The notes: a model not told the origin generated them from the sequence alone. 64,000 nt of DNA from Astropecten irregularis (GCA_963971285.1 OZ020255.1:15830931-15894930), one strand, 5' to 3'. Shown: positions 35,449-44,836, counted from the first letter of the stretch. Numbers and translations are program-made.

Positions 35449-38400
35449 ATGACTGATCAAACAACGAATCAGCAAACGACAGAGCAGATGGCTAGGCCAA
35501 TTATTGCAAAGGGGTTTAGCCATTGGACAAAAGATAACTTAAAACATTTTGTTGAAGAAACCAAAATTCCAATAGAAGATCCAGAAACGGATTTTACTAA
35601 AAGTGAATATATTAATGCTATTACACGCAGACAACCAACCCCGCGTGGGTATAAAAGATGGGATTATTTAAAATTAAAAAATTATGTTCAAGATAATAAT
35701 ATTAGGTTAGATTTATCTAAAAAGCTCGATCACACTAGACGTGAATATATCAAAGCAATTAAAACGTTTACAAATCAATTTAAAAATTTAATAAAGAAAG
35801 ATAATCAAGAACTTAGAGAATTAGCTAGAAAATATAACCTCAATGTTGTTCCAACGGGTCAAAGAGGACAAGTAATAAAACGAGATTATATCAAAACGAT
35901 TAAAGAAAATTTATCATCGGAGGAAATTCGTGAAGCGACAAACTGGAGAGAAGTGAGATCTTTTCGTGGTAATCTTATAAATTTAGAAATAATTCTTCAA
36001 AGACAATATTCCGATCTAAATACATTTTTTAAACATCAGCATAAAAATATGATTAAAGAAGTAACAAAGATCTTTAGAAAAAAAGGTCAATTTAAGCTTG
36101 AATTTAGGATAAAACTCGAATATATAAAAGTTGAAGTTTTGGATGAAACATTACATGATTTTACTTTTCGAACCGAACAACATATTATTTTAAGGGAAGA
36201 TGAAATAAATGAAAAGGTTAATAGCATTTTGTTCGAGCTAATAAATGTAGTGGAATCAAAAGATTTTGGACCCTCGGGTTTAACTTTAAATAAAATATTA
36301 GCGTTTTATATGAACTTTATTAAATATACCAATGTTTCTGGTAGTTCATATATTGAACTTACGCCATTTATTAAACATAAAAAGGCTGTTGTTAGCGTAC
36401 AAAATGACGACGATCAATGCATTAGATGGGCTATCAGATCTGCGTTAGGGTTATACAAGGATGAAATCAAAGAAAAGAAAAAAAATAACCCGAAATACAG
36501 AATTCACGATGAAAGAGTCAGTACTTATAAGTTAAATGATGGGTTAGACTTTACCGGTATAGATTTTCCAACACCCTTAAAGCAGATTTCTAAAATAGAA
36601 AAACAAAATAATTTAAATATTAACGTGTTTGGGTTAGATTGTAATGATGAAAAAGAAGAATTTCCTTATCCATCACATATCTCTAAAGAAACAAACGACA
36701 TTCACATAAATCTATTATTATTTACTAGAGAAGTAGAAGAAGAAGGAGAAAAAATAATAAAAAGTCACTATGGTTGGATTAAGAATTTTTCGGCCCTATT
36801 CAGCAATGGTACATGTAAAGATGGGCATAAATTATATTTTTGTTACAGATGTCTATCGCATTTTTATACACCGCAAAAATTAAAAATTCACGATGAAATA
36901 TGTCAAGGATTAACCGTTCATCCTTCAAGAGTCATCCTTCCAGAAGAAGATAAAAATATTTTAAAATTTAAAAACTTTAAAAATTTTCAAGATGCACCGT
37001 TTGTGATTTACGCGGATTTTGAATGTATTTTAGAAAAATACAATGTAGAAAAGATGAAAAAAACTCAAAAGTTGAGCGTTCATAAACCCAGTGGTTATTC
37101 TTATGTTGTGGTAAGATTTGATGGAAAACTAATGAAGCAAAAAACCTATAGAGGGTGTAACGCTAGCGAGCATTTAATTAATTCATTGTTAAAAGAACAA
37201 CGTAAAATTAATCAAATATTTAATAATCCTATACCGATTGAAGAGATCGACGAATCATTAATGATGAGTAACGAGTGTTGGATTTGTGAAAAGGAAATAT
37301 ATCAAACTAGCGTTTTATATTGTAATTGTGAGATACCTCGTGAACCCAAAACCAAATCCGAAAAAGAAGAAAACGCGGTCACAAACAGTAAAGGTTATAC
37401 AGATTTTTTGTGTTTAGAATGCGGTAAAAAAATTAATAAATTTAGAAAAGTTAGAGATCACTGCCACATCACGGGTAAATTTAGAGGAGTTGCACATGCA
37501 CATTGTAACCTAAAACTTAAAATAACAAATCGAACACAAATACCGGTTATTTTTCACAATTTTAAAAATTACGACGGTCATTTGATCATGCAGGGGGTAA
37601 GCGCTTACGTCGAAACGTTAAATAATAAAATAAAAAAACGTGAAACGTGTATAGAAAAAATCAAAACGCGTATAGAAAAAATCGAAGTGTATAAAGAAAA
37701 ACTCGAAACCCAAGAAATAAAACTCCGCAAAAAAATTAGATACATAAAAGAAAAACGTGAAATTTTTAACGAGTTTCGTCGAAATATAAGAAAAGGTGAT
37801 AATTCAAAAATAAAAACGTTTGAAGAAAAATACGGAATTACATTCGATAAGAAACTTAATATAAAAATTAACCAAAAAGCAAACAAAAGCGAACGTTGTA
37901 ATAGAGAAAAAATAAAACTAATTAATCAAAAACTAAAAATAATCGATGAAAAAATAAATGTTAAAATCGATAAACTAAAAGAGGTTTTAAGTATATTAAA
38001 TTATTATCAAAAGGAAAAAAACGTATTCGATAATATATTTTGTATTCCTCAAAACTCGGAAAAATACATAAGTATTAGTATAGGTCAACTCCGTTTTATA
38101 GATTCGTTAAATTTTATGAACTCTTCCTTAGAAAAATTAGTCGCTGCTTGCCCTAAAGACGCATTTCATTTATTTAGAAAACATTTTAAAGATTATAATA
38201 CGGATGATGTTGATCTTTTATTAAAAAAGGGGTGTTATCCATACGAATATATGGATTCCTTTGATAGATTTAAAGAAACTAAATTACCACCCATTGAAAA
38301 GTTTTATAGTAAGATAAAACTCAAAGGTATTACGCGAGAAGAATATACTCACGCGGAGTTGGTTTGGAAAACTTTCAACTGTAAAACTCTAGGTGATTAT

Positions 38401-40038
38401 CACGACTTATACGTGTCCACGGATACGTTATTACTCGCCGATGTGTTTCAAAACTTTAGAACCACTTGTAAGAAAACATATCGTTTAGATCCAGCGAAAT
38501 ATCTCACGGCACCGGGATTGTCTTGGGATGCTTTGTTGCTGCATTCTAAAATAGAATTAGAACTTTTAACCGATATCGAACAATATTTATTTTTTGAAAA
38601 AGGTAAAAGAGGTGGTTATTCTAGCGTGGGTAGTTGTAGGCATCACAAAGCCAACAATAAATATTTAAAAGATTACGATCCTGAAAAAGAATCTTCTTAT
38701 TTACTTTATTTAGATGCGAACAATTTATACGGTTGGGCAATGAGTCAATCGTTACCCTACGCCGATTTTAAATGGTTAACCGATTACCAAGTCGCTAACT
38801 TTACGGTCAATCATATTTTAGGTTTAGCCGATGACAACGACTACGGATTTATGTTGGAAGTAGATCTAGACTATCCTAAAGAGCTTCACGACTTACACAA
38901 CGACTTACCCTTAGCCCCAGAGAACATAACCGTATCGGCTGAATGGTTGAGCCCTTATCAAAAAGAATTGTTATCTAGCGGAGAAAAAGCTTCGCGAGAT
39001 GACAGACTCATCGCTCATTTAGGACCTCGTAAAAAATATGTCATTCATTATAAAACGTTAAAACTGTATTTACAACTAGGATTAAAACTCACACGCGTAC
39101 ATCGTGTTTTACGATTTAAGCAAAAACCGTGGATGCGGTCTTACATCGATAAAAATACACAACTCAGAAAAATAGCCAAATCAGATTTTGAAAAAGATTT
39201 TTTTAAACTCATGAACAATTCCGTTTTTGGTAAAACAATGGAAAATGTTCGAAATAGAATAGATGGAAATATTATTATAGACGATGATAGCGATTTATCG
39301 ATAAAAAAAATATTAAAACTAGCATCCAAATCTAATTATAAAACATCAACTAAATTTACAGATTCTAATATAGGTTTCTTTGAAAGGTACAAAGAAAAAA
39401 CGTATTTAAATAAACCCATCTATTGTGGAGTGAGTATATTAGATTTAAGCAAATCTTTTATGTACGACTTTTATTACAATCACTTGAAGAAAAAATATAA
39501 CGATAACATAAATCTCATGTATACCGATACCGATAGTTTATTATTGATCGATAAAACCGACGATGTTTACGAGGATATTAAACGAGACTCAGAACTTTAC
39601 GATCTATCTAATTATTCACCCACTCACCCTTTATTTGACCCTAAAAACAAAAAAGTAATTGGAAAAATGAAAGATGAATACGGTGGCCAAGTAGTAAAAC
39701 AAGCCATTTGTTTAAGATCAAAAATGTATGTGATCTTAATACAAGATGATAAAGAGGTTAACAAAATTAAAGGTATAACAAAAACCGTGACTGAAAAAAA
39801 TATTAACTTTGAAAATTTTTATAATTGTTTACAAAATAAAAAATCTCAAGAACATCAAATGAATATAATTCAATCTAACAAACATCAAATTTATACGCAA
39901 GTGAAAACCAAAACTTCATTGAGTCCTTATGATGGAAAAAGATATATTTTATCCGATGGAATCAATACTTTAGCATTTGGCAATAAAAAAATTAAATATC
40001 AAGATTCTGGCAATTCGGTGTCATCTGGAACGATTTGA
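35449..40038 (+). CDS. Protein-primed family B DNA polymerase (pPolB)
   Basis: Replicates the element by protein priming at the inverted repeats. I start it at ATG 35449, just after the TIR promoter, not at the in-frame TTG upstream; length 1529 aa. The N-terminus has two or three SAP/HeH-like repeats (e.g. GFSHWTKDNLKHFV, GYKRWDYLKLKNYV). Then come a NDDDQCIRWAIRSALG block, a CxxC..H zinc-finger-like stretch and an HNH-like VRDHCHITGKFRGVAHAHCN. Exonuclease motifs: D523-F-E525, N704..YD709, Y988xxxD992. Polymerase motifs: A LDANNLYGWAM (D1089), B KLMNNSVFG (K1253), C YTDTDS (1358-1363). All catalytic residues are present. A lysine/glutamate-rich coiled-coil insertion (about 718-862) sits between Exo II and the rest of the exonuclease. 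Its 3' end overlaps the convergent integrase gene by 40 bp. Confidence 0.95.
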   Translation: MTDQTTNQQTTEQMARPIIAKGFSHWTKDNLKHFVEETKIPIEDPETDFTKSEYINAITRRQPTPRGYKRWDYLKLKNYVQDNNIRLDLSKKLDHTRREYIKAIKTFTNQFKNLIKKDNQELRELARKYNLNVVPTGQRGQVIKRDYIKTIKENLSSEEIREATNWREVRSFRGNLINLEIILQRQYSDLNTFFKHQHKNMIKEVTKIFRKKGQFKLEFRIKLEYIKVEVLDETLHDFTFRTEQHIILREDEINEKVNSILFELINVVESKDFGPSGLTLNKILAFYMNFIKYTNVSGSSYIELTPFIKHKKAVVSVQNDDDQCIRWAIRSALGLYKDEIKEKKKNNPKYRIHDERVSTYKLNDGLDFTGIDFPTPLKQISKIEKQNNLNINVFGLDCNDEKEEFPYPSHISKETNDIHINLLLFTREVEEEGEKIIKSHYGWIKNFSALFSNGTCKDGHKLYFCYRCLSHFYTPQKLKIHDEICQGLTVHPSRVILPEEDKNILKFKNFKNFQDAPFVIYADFECILEKYNVEKMKKTQKLSVHKPSGYSYVVVRFDGKLMKQKTYRGCNASEHLINSLLKEQRKINQIFNNPIPIEEIDESLMMSNECWICEKEIYQTSVLYCNCEIPREPKTKSEKEENAVTNSKGYTDFLCLECGKKINKFRKVRDHCHITGKFRGVAHAHCNLKLKITNRTQIPVIFHNFKNYDGHLIMQGVSAYVETLNNKIKKRETCIEKIKTRIEKIEVYKEKLETQEIKLRKKIRYIKEKREIFNEFRRNIRKGDNSKIKTFEEKYGITFDKKLNIKINQKANKSERCNREKIKLINQKLKIIDEKINVKIDKLKEVLSILNYYQKEKNVFDNIFCIPQNSEKYISISIGQLRFIDSLNFMNSSLEKLVAACPKDAFHLFRKHFKDYNTDDVDLLLKKGCYPYEYMDSFDRFKETKLPPIEKFYSKIKLKGITREEYTHAELVWKTFNCKTLGDYHDLYVSTDTLLLADVFQNFRTTCKKTYRLDPAKYLTAPGLSWDALLLHSKIELELLTDIEQYLFFEKGKRGGYSSVGSCRHHKANNKYLKDYDPEKESSYLLYLDANNLYGWAMSQSLPYADFKWLTDYQVANFTVNHILGLADDNDYGFMLEVDLDYPKELHDLHNDLPLAPENITVSAEWLSPYQKELLSSGEKASRDDRLIAHLGPRKKYVIHYKTLKLYLQLGLKLTRVHRVLRFKQKPWMRSYIDKNTQLRKIAKSDFEKDFFKLMNNSVFGKTMENVRNRIDGNIIIDDDSDLSIKKILKLASKSNYKTSTKFTDSNIGFFERYKEKTYLNKPIYCGVSILDLSKSFMYDFYYNHLKKKYNDNINLMYTDTDSLLLIDKTDDVYEDIKRDSELYDLSNYSPTHPLFDPKNKKVIGKMKDEYGGQVVKQAICLRSKMYVILIQDDKEVNKIKGITKTVTEKNINFENFYNCLQNKKSQEHQMNIIQSNKHQIYTQVKTKTSLSPYDGKRYILSDGINTLAFGNKKIKYQDSGNSVSSGTI

Positions 40039-41042
40039 AGTTCTTCTTTCACAAACGATCGTTTGGGTCCGTCTTTTAAGTAATAAAGCGTAGGACCTGT
40101 AGTAACTTTTTTACCACTCATGATTTTAAATTGACTCGTTCTTTTTTCAATTTGATACATGTTAACGCTCCATATGGGATCGGTAGCCCTCCTCACCGTA
40201 CCTCCTTCTTGTTCCCCTGGTTGATATAAATAACGAACTAAAACATTAGTCGGAAGATCACTAACGTTTGTTTTTTGTGGTGATGAGGGTAATTGTTTAA
40301 CCCGTTTTAACTTGATCGCTTGCGTAGGAGTGATTTCTTTATCTTTTGAATCTCGAATCAATCGTGTTGTTTCTTCATTGAGGGATTTTATAACCTGGGG
40401 CAACCTCACCACCCATTCGACGTTTCTCGCCTGCGGATCAAGCATTTCTTGCACGTATTGATGACCGAATAATCTTTCGGCTAAGGTTCGGTTAAATCTT
40501 TCAACCACTCCTTGCGATCGATGCACACCCGGCACACCTACGCTGATCTCTACGCCATGAGACTGAAACAACTTTTTAAAATCTCCTTTAAATTCTGTTC
40601 CAGCATCGATTTGCGCTAATTTAGGCCACGTTAAAGGCGAACGCTTGTAAATTTTAATAATCGCGTCTTTCACTTGACCGGCAACTTTAGAAGTTATGGG
40701 TTCAGCCTCTTTATACCGACTCGCCACGTCTATGACCGTCAACGCGTATTTAAACGTTTTTTGTTTAACTAGATCCCAGGGTAAGTATAATATATCTAAC
40801 TGATGTACGTAATTTGGTTCTAACCAATCACTCGACATTGCCGTCGGCCTGGGTACATATGAGGGAGGTGGTAAATAAATTTGCCAAACGGCTTGTTTTT
40901 TTAACCAAGATCTAACTTTTTGTTTATCAACCCCCGTTTTTTTATGCAAATGCGTGACAGCACCCTCACCTTTCCAATAACCTTTAGGACTGTAAAACAA
41001 ACCTGAAAGCTGTTCTCTTTGTTTTTTATTTAACTCACTCAT
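39999..41042 (-). CDS. Retroviral-type integrase (rve, DDE)
   Basis: Inserts the element into the host chromosome. I choose the ATG at 41042 (MSELNKKQREQL), 347 aa. It has an AT-rich promoter directly upstream and clears the neighbouring gene; an in-frame ATG at 41093 would overlap that gene. The catalytic triad is visible as D83 (QLDILYLP), D146 (AQIDAGTEF) and E181 (SQGVVERFNRTL), with DD35E-like spacing. The N-terminal part is HHCC-less but has a helix-rich GYWKGEGAVTHLHKKTG stretch usual in Polinton integrases. The C-terminal LVRYLYQPGEQEGGTVRR..DPIWS region resembles a chromo/SH3-like barrel. It converges on the polymerase gene and overlaps its 3' end. Confidence 0.93.
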   Translation of the reverse strand: MSELNKKQREQLSGLFYSPKGYWKGEGAVTHLHKKTGVDKQKVRSWLKKQAVWQIYLPPPSYVPRPTAMSSDWLEPNYVHQLDILYLPWDLVKQKTFKYALTVIDVASRYKEAEPITSKVAGQVKDAIIKIYKRSPLTWPKLAQIDAGTEFKGDFKKLFQSHGVEISVGVPGVHRSQGVVERFNRTLAERLFGHQYVQEMLDPQARNVEWVVRLPQVIKSLNEETTRLIRDSKDKEITPTQAIKLKRVKQLPSSPQKTNVSDLPTNVLVRYLYQPGEQEGGTVRRATDPIWSVNMYQIEKRTSQFKIMSGKKVTTGPTLYYLKDGPKRSFVKEELQIVPDDTELPES

Positions 41043-41049
41043 TTTTATT

Positions 41050-41472
41050 TTATACATATCTATAAATAAAGAATCCCACTGCGGCTGTACCACCTAATAC
41101 CCACACGAGTTCTCTAATTTGTTGATCATCACTCGGAGTATAAAAGTCACTAAGTTTTGGTTTAGGTGGTAATTCTAAATCGTAATTTTCACCCGTTATT
41201 TCGCTGTACACTCTAAGCGCTTCGTTTACGTTACTAAACGTTCTTTCTGATAATTTTTGTTGTATCATACGTTTATTCAAATAATCTAGATATTTAACGC
41301 GTTGTTGTTCCCAATCTTCTTTGGCTTGCGCTAATTTTTCTAATGCTAAGTCGTGTCTTTTTCGTTCTTTGTCAATTTGTTGTTTTGATAAACTACTAAA
41401 TAAAAAGTTACTACCGGTAAACGCTAACGCATTAACTACTGCCCCGCCAACCATCATTGCTATTCCTGCCAT
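41050..41472 (-). CDS. Small membrane-associated Polinton protein, function unknown
   Basis: 140 aa. It has a hydrophobic, glycine-rich N-terminus (MAGIAMMVGGAVVNALAF), a charged coiled-coil middle (about 30-75), a proline-rich LPPKPKLSDFY, and a C-terminal transmembrane segment (VWVLGGTAAVGFFIYRYV). A protein of this build commonly lies beside the capsid genes in animal Polintons; its role is not known to me. It is read from a promoter in the 57-bp divergent gap shared with the major capsid gene and lies 8 bp upstream of the integrase start. Confidence 0.75.
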   Translation of the reverse strand: MAGIAMMVGGAVVNALAFTGSNFLFSSLSKQQIDKERKRHDLALEKLAQAKEDWEQQRVKYLDYLNKRMIQQKLSERTFSNVNEALRVYSEITGENYDLELPPKPKLSDFYTPSDDQQIRELVWVLGGTAAVGFFIYRYV

Positions 41473-41529
41473 CTTTTTATTTATACTAATTTAAAAACCT
41501 TATATATTAAAAACACACTATTTTGAACT
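41473..41529. promoter_or_regulatory. Divergent promoter region between two Polinton genes
   Basis: 57 bp. CTTATATATTAAAAA (41499-41513) faces the capsid gene; on the other strand TAGTATAAATAAAAAG abuts the ATG of the 140-aa gene. Confidence 0.65.
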
Positions 41530-42789
41530 ATGAATCATTACGGTAAAAAACTAAACCCAATTAGGCGTCTTAAAATCCCTAAAGCCATTAAAGGCGAACG
41601 AAGAGAAGTGTCAATCACTCATAATCCAAGCACGATTGCGGCTGGTCAAAAACTCATCGTTAAGTTTCCGCAATTAGGACCCGACGATGTTATCGTACCC
41701 GGTACTTCTAAACTCGCTTTTAAACTCGAGTTAGAAGGGTCTGATAATAATCGAACGGTGTTTAACAACTTATGTCGTAACTTAATACGCGAAATCAATG
41801 TTAGGCTTCAAGGTAACACAATCGTGAGTTATCGCGATGCGGATGTCTTTCACAATTTTAAAGATAACTGGCTGCACCCCTACATTACACGAAATATGGC
41901 CTATGTAGGCCTTGAAAAAGAAAACGTCACAAAATTAAGATTAGGCGCGGCAGATGCTAATGCTGAAACTAATAGCGGAAAAGATAAAGCTATCGCAGAC
42001 GCGTTTGGTAATCGATATTGTATTCCTTTAGATATTGAGCTTTTAACGGCACATCATCCTTTTTATCCTAGCAGTCTAAAGCAGCCCCTGACGTATGAAT
42101 TAACATTTAACGATCACGATAAAGTCGTTAATAGCTCGGATACAAGTGCCCAATATTCAATTTCAGATTTAACGCTTGAATACGAAGTCGTCACTAACCG
42201 AGATTTGACACAAGAGCTAAAAAACAAACGAATGAAATACTATCTTTTTGATCACGTACATAATTTAGAAACAAGATCGATCAACAAATCAGATACCTTA
42301 TGGAACGTTATGATTAATCAACCGATTAAAAGTCTCAAAGGCGTTTTAATCTTATTTAGAGACCCAACTGTAAAAAACCCTCAAAGATTTTACAACCCCC
42401 ACATTAGCAAAACCAGCATTACGGTTGAAGGAAAACCCAATCAACTTTATTCTCAAGGTATGTTTGAGTATCAGCACTGGCAAGAAGTTAATAAATTTTT
42501 TGGTGATAGTGATACCGAAAATGGTCAATCGATTGTAAAAGATTTAAATTTAGTGGGCCTAGAAATGGCTGACTACTATAAAGATAAATACGGCCTGTGG
42601 CTAGATTTTCGCTCAACTGATGATAATAGTGCTCACGGAAGTGGAAGACGTTTAAACGACGGAGGAGGAATTCAGATTCAGATGACTCGAGAGGCTGAAA
42701 CAGCGGGAGATTTAACGATGTTTGTATTTTTGGTCATGGATGCGCAATTAACCATTGAGGATGGAAATTTTAAGAATTTAGTTTTTTAA
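41530..42789 (+). CDS. Major capsid protein candidate (double jelly-roll)
   Basis: 419 aa. Forms the capsid shell in the family. No short catalytic motif exists; the call rests on the strand-rich, lysine-poor composition and on segments typical of Polinton/NCLDV-like shell proteins: ISITHNPSTIAAGQ-type opening, VIVPGTSKLAFKLEL, NNLCRNLIREINVRLQG, a LLTAHHPFYPSSLKQPLTYELTF block between the two barrels, and DLTMFVFLVMDAQLTIEDG at the end. Gene order (small membrane protein, shell protein, packaging ATPase) also fits. The promoter CTTATATATTAAAAA lies 17 bp before the ATG. It is shorter than many Polinton shell proteins, so a structure prediction should be used to confirm two barrels. Confidence 0.82.
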   Translation: MNHYGKKLNPIRRLKIPKAIKGERREVSITHNPSTIAAGQKLIVKFPQLGPDDVIVPGTSKLAFKLELEGSDNNRTVFNNLCRNLIREINVRLQGNTIVSYRDADVFHNFKDNWLHPYITRNMAYVGLEKENVTKLRLGAADANAETNSGKDKAIADAFGNRYCIPLDIELLTAHHPFYPSSLKQPLTYELTFNDHDKVVNSSDTSAQYSISDLTLEYEVVTNRDLTQELKNKRMKYYLFDHVHNLETRSINKSDTLWNVMINQPIKSLKGVLILFRDPTVKNPQRFYNPHISKTSITVEGKPNQLYSQGMFEYQHWQEVNKFFGDSDTENGQSIVKDLNLVGLEMADYYKDKYGLWLDFRSTDDNSAHGSGRRLNDGGGIQIQMTREAETAGDLTMFVFLVMDAQLTIEDGNFKNLVF

Positions 42790-42805
42790 AAGATTATTAA
42801 AATAA

Positions 42806-43411
42806 ATGGAATCTTGTCATTGTGCTTTAATTGTAGGAAAAACAAACTCGGGAAAGACTAAATGGATTTTAGATTTATTGGAAACCGAATATCGTGGTAA
42901 ATTTGAATCGATCGTGGTCATTTGCCCGACCTTATTTAAAAATAAAACTTATTTATCGAGGCTTTGGATATCAATGGATGAAAATGTATATTTGTGTGAT
43001 TTAGACTTTGAAAAAATAACTTTAAATGAAGCCCTAGATTTGTATCAAAATATTTTAGATGGAATAAAAACATTATTTATCATAGATGATTGTTCGAGTC
43101 AGCAGGAAATAAAATATCGAAAAAAAACATGTGCGTTGAGCAAAATCGCTTTTTCTGGGAGGCATTATAACCATAGCTGTTGGTTATTAACACAAAAGTA
43201 TAATTCGGTTTTAAAAGACTATCGTGAGAATACAAGTTGGGTTGCGATGTTTTATACAAAAGATAAAACGAGTTTTGATATTGCATTAGATGAAAATGAT
43301 GTTGTGTGTGATCAAAAAAGAGACGTAATTAAAAAACATTTGTGCGATAAAAAATATAGTAAATTGGTTATTAACACAGAACCTCCAGTTTCATATCAAG
43401 TTTTTGATTAA
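42806..43411 (+). CDS. FtsK-HerA/A32-like genome-packaging ATPase
   Basis: 201 aa P-loop ATPase that would pump DNA into the capsid. Walker A is GKTNSGKT (residues 11-18), Walker B LFIIDDC with D94-D95, and a conserved LLTQKYNSV segment follows as in poxvirus A32-type enzymes. It starts 16 bp after the major capsid stop codon with a weaker TATTAAAATAA element in between, so the two are probably co-transcribed or closely co-ordinated. Length matches the family. Confidence 0.93.
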   Translation: MESCHCALIVGKTNSGKTKWILDLLETEYRGKFESIVVICPTLFKNKTYLSRLWISMDENVYLCDLDFEKITLNEALDLYQNILDGIKTLFIIDDCSSQQEIKYRKKTCALSKIAFSGRHYNHSCWLLTQKYNSVLKDYRENTSWVAMFYTKDKTSFDIALDENDVVCDQKRDVIKKHLCDKKYSKLVINTEPPVSYQVFD

Positions 43412-43424
43412 CAACCTAATTTTT

Positions 43425-43680
43425 GTTATCATTTGTTGTATTTTGTTAAAAATTTGCTAATAACTAACTATCAAGTTATTTATAGCAATTTTTAATTTTG
43501 TTATAAATAAAAAACACCAATGCTACAATACGTTGATGTTATTATTAAGTTTGTTATCATTTGTTGTATTTTGTTAAAAATTTGCTAATAACTACCTATC
43601 AAGTTATTTATAGCAATTTTTAATTTTGTTATAAATAAAAAACACCAATGCTACAATACGTTGATGTTATTATTAAGTTT
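43425..43680 (+). repeat. 128-bp tandem duplication ahead of a Polinton gene
   Basis: Two nearly identical 128-bp units (43425-43552, 43553-43680; I see one substitution). Each carries an imperfect hairpin (TTGCTAATAACT..AGTTATTTATAGCAA) followed by a T-rich run and a copy of ATGCTACAATACGTTGATG. It separates the ATPase gene from the next gene and may hold 3'-end signals for the former. Confidence 0.9.
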
Positions 43681-43758
43681 GTTATCACTTTAAACTTAAG
43701 CTACTTATGTTATAATTTATTTTGCTTTAACAAAATTTATAAGTTGTTATATAGTAAA

Positions 43759-44373
43759 ATGAACGACTTGACAACAATTATAAATAGCGATGTAAATACA
43801 CCTTCAACAACAAACGACAGTAGTTATAAAGATCGACTTTGTGGCATAGTTGCAGCAGGTGATTCAAAAAAATATTTAGGTAAAGAATACACCATCAAAG
43901 ACATAGAAGCACTAACACCTGCAGATCAAGAAAAATTATTTAACCGGTATCAAGTTAAATTCGGTAAAGAAGTGGTAGCTACAGTGGGTAACTCAATTTT
44001 GAGTTTGTATGCACGAGCTATAGGTTTAGCAACTCCGGCTGATATTTTAGGAATTAGAATTAGCTTAAATTCTGAGGAAAATTTAACCAATGATTTAAAT
44101 AACGATCCTATCATTAGTAATAGCTTAGCTTATGCACTTAGCGAGGTTTGTTACAAATATGGTGTCTATCTATCACCTTTGATAGCAACACTTATTACCA
44201 CAAAACATTTAAACTTTAACAAATCCACAACAAATAAAAATACTTATATAATAAATAATTCAAATGACAACTATGCATCAGGAGAAGGAGCAAGCTTTAC
44301 CAACAGCACCCCCAACAACAGCACCAGCAGCACCAACACCGATACCAACAACCCCAGTGACGCAAGTAACTAA
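43759..44373 (+). CDS. Conserved-type Polinton protein, function unknown
   Basis: 204 aa from ATG 43759, chosen because GTTATATAGTAAA precedes it; the open frame extends 37 codons upstream into the tandem duplication, which looks like chance. It has a short Ser/Thr-rich start, then DRLCGIVAAGDSKKYLGKEYT and NRYQVKFGKEVVATVGNSIL, and ends in a long Asn/Thr/Ser-rich tail (about 155-204). The core resembles an unnamed protein repeatedly seen in animal Polintons. No catalytic motif. Its last 110 bases overlap the next gene in another frame. Confidence 0.75.
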   Translation: MNDLTTIINSDVNTPSTTNDSSYKDRLCGIVAAGDSKKYLGKEYTIKDIEALTPADQEKLFNRYQVKFGKEVVATVGNSILSLYARAIGLATPADILGIRISLNSEENLTNDLNNDPIISNSLAYALSEVCYKYGVYLSPLIATLITTKHLNFNKSTTNKNTYIINNSNDNYASGEGASFTNSTPNNSTSSTNTDTNNPSDASN

Positions 44374-44671
44374 AAAACAAACCGTAAAACCTAAAAACGC
44401 TAAACGCGTTGAACAAGGTAAACGCCTAGCAGAACATAATAAAAAAATGAAAGAGCAATTAGCTAAAATGAAAACAGAAGAGACAGAGTCGGAGATTATT
44501 CAAAATACCCCTGATTCGAGATTACTTTATGTTGGCGGTTTAATTTTAGTAGGCGGTATAGGTTTTTTATTGTATAAATCATTAAACAAATCACCAGAAA
44601 ACTCTAAACCTATTCAAATAACAAAACCAAGTCTACCACAGAGTCAACCCGAAGAACTTTTAATGGATTGA
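44264..44671 (+). CDS. Single-pass membrane protein with Pro/Thr-rich and basic N-terminal region
   Basis: 135 aa. Pro/Thr/Ala-rich segment (about 12-40), a basic KNAKRVEQGKRLAEHNKKMKEQ stretch, one transmembrane helix (about 87-107, YVGGLILVGGIGFLLYKSL) and a polar tail. Function unknown; it could be a virion membrane or core-associated protein. It overlaps the preceding gene by 110 bases in the +1 frame, yet a good promoter copy (TACTTATATAATAAATAATT, 44241-44260) lies inside that gene just before this ATG. That supports independent expression. Confidence 0.75.
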   Translation: MTTMHQEKEQALPTAPPTTAPAAPTPIPTTPVTQVTKKQTVKPKNAKRVEQGKRLAEHNKKMKEQLAKMKTEETESEIIQNTPDSRLLYVGGLILVGGIGFLLYKSLNKSPENSKPIQITKPSLPQSQPEELLMD

Positions 44672-44696
44672 TTTTTTAAATGTTTATATATTAAAA

Positions 44697-44807
44697 ATGG
44701 ATGAAACAACCGTAAATGATATTGCCGCCGCAGTTTATATTTGTGTTTTAATAGCAGCAGTCACCATTGGCTTTCCCTTTTATCAATCTTTAAAAAAAGG
44801 GAACTAA
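44697..44807 (+). CDS. 36-residue membrane microprotein
   Basis: MDETTVNDIAAAVYICVLIA.. then a single hydrophobic helix and a KKGN end. It is preceded directly by TTTATATATTAAAA, as good a promoter copy as those of the large genes, and lies in a gap that would otherwise be empty. Too short for family assignment. It resembles in size and build the small membrane proteins of other midsize DNA viruses (inference). Confidence 0.6.
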   Translation: MDETTVNDIAAAVYICVLIAAVTIGFPFYQSLKKGN

Positions 44808-44836
44808 TTTAAATTTTAAAAACTTATATAGTAAGA

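Noticed and set aside
37605..37886. Minus-strand frame within the polymerase gene
   Set aside because: Shadow of the Lys-rich coiled-coil insertion; reverse of AAA/GAA codons gives Phe/Ser.
41043..41093. Upstream ATG for the integrase
   Set aside because: It would overlap the 140-aa gene and skip the promoter-like TATAAAATAAAA directly before ATG 41042.
43648..43758. 37-codon N-terminal extension of the 204-aa Polinton protein
   Set aside because: It begins inside the 128-bp duplication, and the promoter motif sits right before the internal ATG at 43759.
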